DNA of 64,000 nt, taken from positions 44,098,496-44,162,495 of the forward strand of contig OX352774.1 of NCBI GenBank assembly GCA_947095535.1, given 5' to 3'. This stretch comes from Poecilobothrus nobilitatus. Lineage: Eukaryota; Arthropoda; Insecta; Diptera; Dolichopodidae. How positions within the stretch are numbered: the stretch's first letter is position 1; the number at the start of each line of letters is the position of its first letter. The position numbers were made by a program, and so were the translations under genes. The notes under the pieces were generated by a model, which saw nothing but the letters and a program-made list of their open reading frames with translations, did no database searches and was not told the DNA's origin. This document shows, one piece after another, positions 59,661 through 64,000 of this stretch.

Positions 59661-61288
59661 ATTTGAGCAATAAAAAATTGAATAACTGAAGGTTAAAAAT
59701 AATAATCTTACTATAAGATTTACTTAATATTTATTAAAATAATTATGTATATACACAATTTTTATCTTCATTTATACAAGATAAACTTTTGTCACTTAAT
59801 ATAAAAGATCCTTTCAATTTTCATTCATAATTTTGTGGGTGTTTCAATAAAAGTTATTCTATTACTAATGGAAAAGTAATTCTATAGTGTCAAAAAGTTT
59901 CATGTTTAGCTTTTTTTTTTTTACTTTTGATGAAGAAAACTTTTATATTTTATAAAATTATAAATTAATGTTTATTTAAGTAAAAAAAAAAAAATGTGGA
60001 ATACCTTGAAGTTTTTCTTTTTTTCATGTAAACACTTTTTTTCTGACCCACATAATCTATCCCACATTAAATAATCAAAAGAATTTGAAAAAGGAGGAAA
60101 ACTTATTCTATAGCAAGTTATCGTGAATATAATATATCTATGTAATTGAAATTTTCTTTTTCATATTATTCAGAAAAAAAAAAAATCGATATATTAAAAC
60201 TGACTAACCTTTTTTTCTTTTACTTGGTTTAATAAATAGCGCTAGCTTTAAAAAAAATCGAATTTTGCACATATGAATATGAACCAAATTGAAATCCCTT
60301 CAATAAAATTTCACTGGAGGTGGCTGCGTTTTTGATAAAATAGTTATTGTGATTTCTATATGTTGCCTTGGTTAGCTATAGTTGGGATGTATAATGAGTC
60401 ATCGGGTCATAATATATCCTTGGGTATAATAATACCACAGCTAGTGAAACATAAGACCCAAAAGTATTATGGCGCAGGGTCTTATGACAGACATATCATC
60501 ATAGTTGGATTTGAAGACACAATCATATAAGCTGTATTCATTATTAAGGTTGTTGTTTTATATGTTCCACCTAAGTTTGTGTCTTTTATATATGTAATAT
60601 AGATTCTTAAAAATTCAAATTCCTATATAATATAATATAATATTAATATAATCTAAGATTTATTTCTTTCAGGAAAATTCGATTAAGATCACTGATAATT
60701 TGTGTTTATTCAACCCGTAGTTAAGGTTTGAAAATCCAAGGAAATGTCTTCCCATTTACCAATTAAGTCTATTTGGTTTTTAAAGTTAAATTAAATAACA
60801 TTTTGTTTTTAATTCAAAATGATTAATTTATATGGTATAATTTAACCATTCCATGATTTCTAAATTATACAATTAGAATTATATTTTTTTTTTACCAAAT
60901 TAGTTTTTAATTAAAAATTGTCACAATTAAAATTACAATTTCACATTACTTAAACTACTTAACAAAAAAAAAAAAAAAATATTAAGGACTATAAAATATT
61001 ATTATCAATAATTTTAAATAATTTAATTTGTGAAAATATATCAAAATTAATTTTCTTCATTTTGTTATAATAAATTAAATTTATATATGATTTATGAAAT
61101 TAATAACTAACATTTTGGAAAATTTAATTTAAAAAATTATGTATATGAATAAAATAACAAAAAAGCAAAATTAATTATATTTTATTTATATTATTTTATA
61201 CAATTTATTGTACAGAGTGTACCACAATAAGTGATGTGAGCATTGAAAAATAAAAAAAACTGAGTTTTAGTTAAATAAAAATATTAAA
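59661..61288. other. AT-rich spacer
   Basis: Contains ATAAGACCC (60451-60459) and its exact inverse GGGTCTTAT (60477-60485). No gene recognised. Confidence 0.5.
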
Positions 61289-61450
61289 GAGGCGTCGGTG
61301 GTCTGGTGCGTAAGGAGGTATAAACCACACTGTAAATACCGGAAAGTGCGGGCTCAAATCCCATACATGTCGTAAGAATAATTCCCCCTTACGTCATTTA
61401 CAGCCACGCCTAAAAAGAAATGACTGTGTAATTTCCTTGTCTCATTTATG
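61289..61450 (+). mobile_element. SINE-1 copy, 3'-clipped, abutting a Gypsy fragment
   Basis: The head GAGGCGTCGGTGGTCTGGTG (diverged A-box) is followed by GGGCTCAAATCCC (B-box), CATGTCGTAAGAATAATTCC, TTACAGCCACGCCT and TCATTTATG. The usual GGCAGAGAAATGCAC tail is missing, and 15 bp later the Ty3/Gypsy pol relic begins. No target duplication seen. Confidence 0.65.
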
Positions 61451-61464
61451 TTGTATTTTTTCTA

Positions 61465-61751
61465 GTTTTAAGAAAGGCTGAACTCACTTTAAATATTCTC
61501 AAATGTGGTGCATAAGGAAGTGAAATATCTGCGAAATATAATTAGAAATGGATGTTTAAAACACAATCCAGATTAATGGTTCGCGGTAAGGAATCTGTCA
61601 GCTCCTGGATCAACCAAAGAAGTGGAAAGTGTTTCGGGCATTGTTGGTTTACATCGATATCTCATTGACAATTATGCGGCTTTCGTGAACGGATTTAACC
61701 GAAAAGATGAAAACCTTCAAATGGATAGAAGAAACCAAACAAGTCTTTGAG
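61465..61751 (+). pseudogene. Dead Ty3/Gypsy-type LTR-retrotransposon pol fragment (end of reverse transcriptase to RNase H)
   Basis: In intact elements this part of Pol spans the end of reverse transcriptase and the connection to RNase H. Seen here in order, over three frames: an RT-end piece with AELTLN and KC (61465-61507), KYL and HNPD (near 61530-61573, followed by an in-frame TAA at 61574-61576), STKEVES, GIVGLHRYLIDNYA (about 61638-61680), then after another shift FKWIEE and VFE to 61751. These match the well-known YLGH, GI.PNP, S..FLG...YRRFI.N and F.W..E..~F landmarks of Ty3/Gypsy Pol. Two frameshifts and a stop show it is inactive. No LTRs, protease or integrase are seen nearby, and SINE-1 sits immediately upstream. 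About 95 codons of an expected Pol of over 1000 remain. Confidence 0.75.
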
Positions 61752-62466
61752 ATTACAATTTATAAATATTTGACTTTTACTTTAGTTTTTTAATCATTGT
61801 TTTGACTAAAATGTCGACTATTGCTTTTGTACAAGACTATGAAACACAAATATTTTATTTAATAATTCATCACAATATGATATTATAATATTGAAAAATT
61901 TAGATCTATATGACGTCAGGAAAGATTTGAAACCAAAGCCCTTCGAATAAAATGCCGGTATGTTAATCACTATCATTAGAAGGATTATAAAAAAAAACTT
62001 AGCTTTGATTTGTTTTCAAGATAGTCATAGGCTATTATAGCTAATTAACATTAATTTTTTGTACTCCAAAGATGGTTTTAAGATCGTCATAGGATTATGC
62101 TTTTTTCTAGCAATTTCTTTTAAATATTAAGGTTTCAATTATTTTAATAGATCCACAAATATTACAAGTATGTCTCATCATTATTTCATAGTCTCATCAA
62201 TTATGAAACATCCTGTATCTATTTGTATAACTTTATTTTTGTCTTAATTCTCCAATATTCAAAATTAAAACTATTATTTGAAATGAAAATATTTATCTCT
62301 CAAATTTTAATTTAATAGTACATTACATATTAAATTCTTGAAATTTTCAAATTTTAAATTTAATATAAATATAATTTTACAAAATCAATATAAAAAAATA
62401 TATTTTATAAATATACATAGTAACTAAAATAAAAGACTTTTAATAGACAATAGAATGTCTTTTATT
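61752..62466. other. AT-rich spacer
   Basis: No recognisable continuation of the Gypsy fragment; AT-rich only. Confidence 0.5.
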
Positions 62467-63271
62467 ATATCCGTATGTACTATGTTCAAGAGTATAATAA
62501 ATTTGCCATTACGTTTGTGACACCTTAAATAAGTCGAGCTAGATATAGTGTTAAAGGTGTGGATCGGTTCAGAATCGAATTCTGAGGCGATTAAGCCATG
62601 TGTGTTTGTCCGTCCGTCCGTCTGCCCGTACGATAACTCAAAAAATAAAGGAGCTAGAAGGCTGAAATTTTTTTTACGTCACTTTTGCAAAATTGTTAGT
62701 TTTGCTATTTAAATCCAACATTTTCGGTAGGCGGGTTCGAGTAGCTGCCATACAACTTCTTTCTTTATATGAAAATAACTCAGTATCTATTGATGCTAGG
62801 TATCTACAATTTTGCAAATGATGATCAAGTCTAAAGTATGGCAACAACTTTTGTAAAATTTAGTTGTGATGATTCGACAGGTTCGGGTAGCTGCATACAA
62901 TTTTTCTTTTTAAATGAAAATAACTCAGTGTTTTGTAAAATTTTGTTCGTCTAGAGCAGCCGGTTCAGGCTTTTTGCACCTCTTACAACTTTATGAAGTT
63001 AAGCGTCTGAAATCTTACAAAAGATGATCAAGTTTTAGGGCAATAACTTCTGTAAAATTTGGTTGTGCTGGTGCAATAGATTCGGGTAGCTTTCATACAA
63101 CACCAATTTACAACAATAATTTACATAAATATATCTCGGTAGTTAAGATCGGTACTAAAACATCTGGAATTTTTTAAAAATGATCAAGTTTTATAAAAAC
63201 AGGATATATTACGTTCATACGGGTATCTCAGAGTTGACACAGTTGACTCTACCGCATTCTTACTCGTTTTA
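62467..63271 (+). mobile_element. Helentron/DINE-1-like element, family b, plus strand
   Basis: Starts ATATCCGTATGTACTATG, then GCCATTACGTTTGTGACACC, a GTCCGTCCGTCCGTCTGCCC tract (near 62609) and repeated units with GGTTCGGGTAGCTGC and AAAATAACTCAGT. It ends GTTCATACGGGTAT (inverse of the start), a GAGTTGACACAGTTGACTC stem and TTCTTACTCGTTTT. No coding sequence. Confidence 0.65.
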
Positions 63272-64000
63272 TTATGTATTTATCCAATATATTTTCATAT
63301 ATTCTTATATATTTAACAGAATGTGTAAATATAAGAATAAAATATGAAATATGACCATATGAAGATGTATTTAATATAGTGGTAAATAACCTGAAATCAT
63401 TTATAAAATACATTTAATAGAAGATTTAATTATTATTGCATTTAAAAATACCATATTATTATTTTTATTATACGTAATTTCTTCAATTTGCTTCCATATA
63501 AATAAATGGAATATTTTAATGAATGGATAACAAGTTAATATTTTATTCTATTAAACTAATAATAGTAAATATAAAATTGTTATAATTAATACTCATCTTT
63601 CATTCTTAAAATCTCTAGAAGTATATAATAAAATTTCACTAATATAATTTACTTCTTCAGTATTTTTCACATTTAAATTACTATTATTATATTATAATAA
63701 ATTTATGATGTGAGTTATAAAGCATCAATTTAAATTATTAATTTATTTATCGATTAATACAGATTTAATACCAGATGAATGTATTTATATGCTACAGCGA
63801 ATTAAATTTAAAGAATTAAATTAATGTTACTCATTATGTCTTGCACTATTTTTTTTTTCCCTTCCTTTCACTCCTAGTATAGAGCATCTATGCATAGGGT
63901 ATAGGGCATCCACTAAGTTATTTATTATTCATAATTCACTATACTTCAGCACTAAGCCCTTGACTACATTTCGAACAAAAGGGTCGGTGTATTAAGCACT
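63272..64000. other. AT-rich spacer to window end
   Basis: AGGGCATCCACTAAGTTATT near 63904 matches a piece near 42045; no other feature recognised. Confidence 0.45.

Overview
The window looks like non-coding, repeat-dense DNA from an insect nuclear genome, most likely a fly (Diptera). By eye it is about four-fifths A+T. It has long homopolymer and (AAT)n runs, scattered TATGTATGTACATA-type motifs, tRNA-derived SINEs, 5'-truncated Jockey-like LINEs with poly-A tails, and elements with a (GTCY)n tract and terminal hairpins that resemble the dipteran DINE-1/Helentron group. The species cannot be named from this. I see no complete protein-coding gene, rRNA gene, true tRNA gene or CRISPR array. 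Most long open frames are shadows of repeats.

Host coding sequence is limited to small candidate exons. One is a 108-bp internal exon at 8048-8155 (+) with a good acceptor and donor. Its donor lies in a 24-bp segment repeated exactly 44 bp downstream. A phase-compatible, Cys-containing terminal exon candidate lies at 10312-10415 (+), but it competes with a LINE-relic reading. A terminal exon candidate lies at 51844-51914 (-). The window could therefore hold large introns of one or more genes, but no protein family was recognised.

Layout. 1-6 kb: an end of a dispersed repeat module, two SINE/(AAT)n composites and a 669-bp MITE. 8-10 kb: exon candidates and a LINE-A tail. 12.4-18.8 kb: Helentron-like copy a1, a 2.15-kb TIR element and a SINE with a target duplication. 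20.6-24.4 kb: a LINE-A copy interrupted by an ~825-bp element inside a 35-bp target duplication, and a second copy of that element. 26.5-38.5 kb: LINE fossils of three lineages (A, B, C) and a SINE. 39-45 kb: Helentron-like a2, a MITE with an 8-bp target duplication, and Helentron-like c1 with ~140-bp tandem units. 46.8-51.6 kb: a 15/16-bp alternating minisatellite, a 47-bp perfect palindrome and a Helentron-like b copy. 54.5-56.5 kb: a SINE and Helentron-like c2. 59-63.3 kb: the repeat module, a SINE next to a dead Ty3/Gypsy pol fragment, and Helentron-like b.

The elements do not form a pathway. The window is best read as an archive of LINE, SINE, Helentron-like and MITE activity. Two repeats have nearly identical copies within the window (a1/a2 and D1/D2), which suggests recent movement. 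Percent identities, family assignments and organism are judgements by eye, with no search run.
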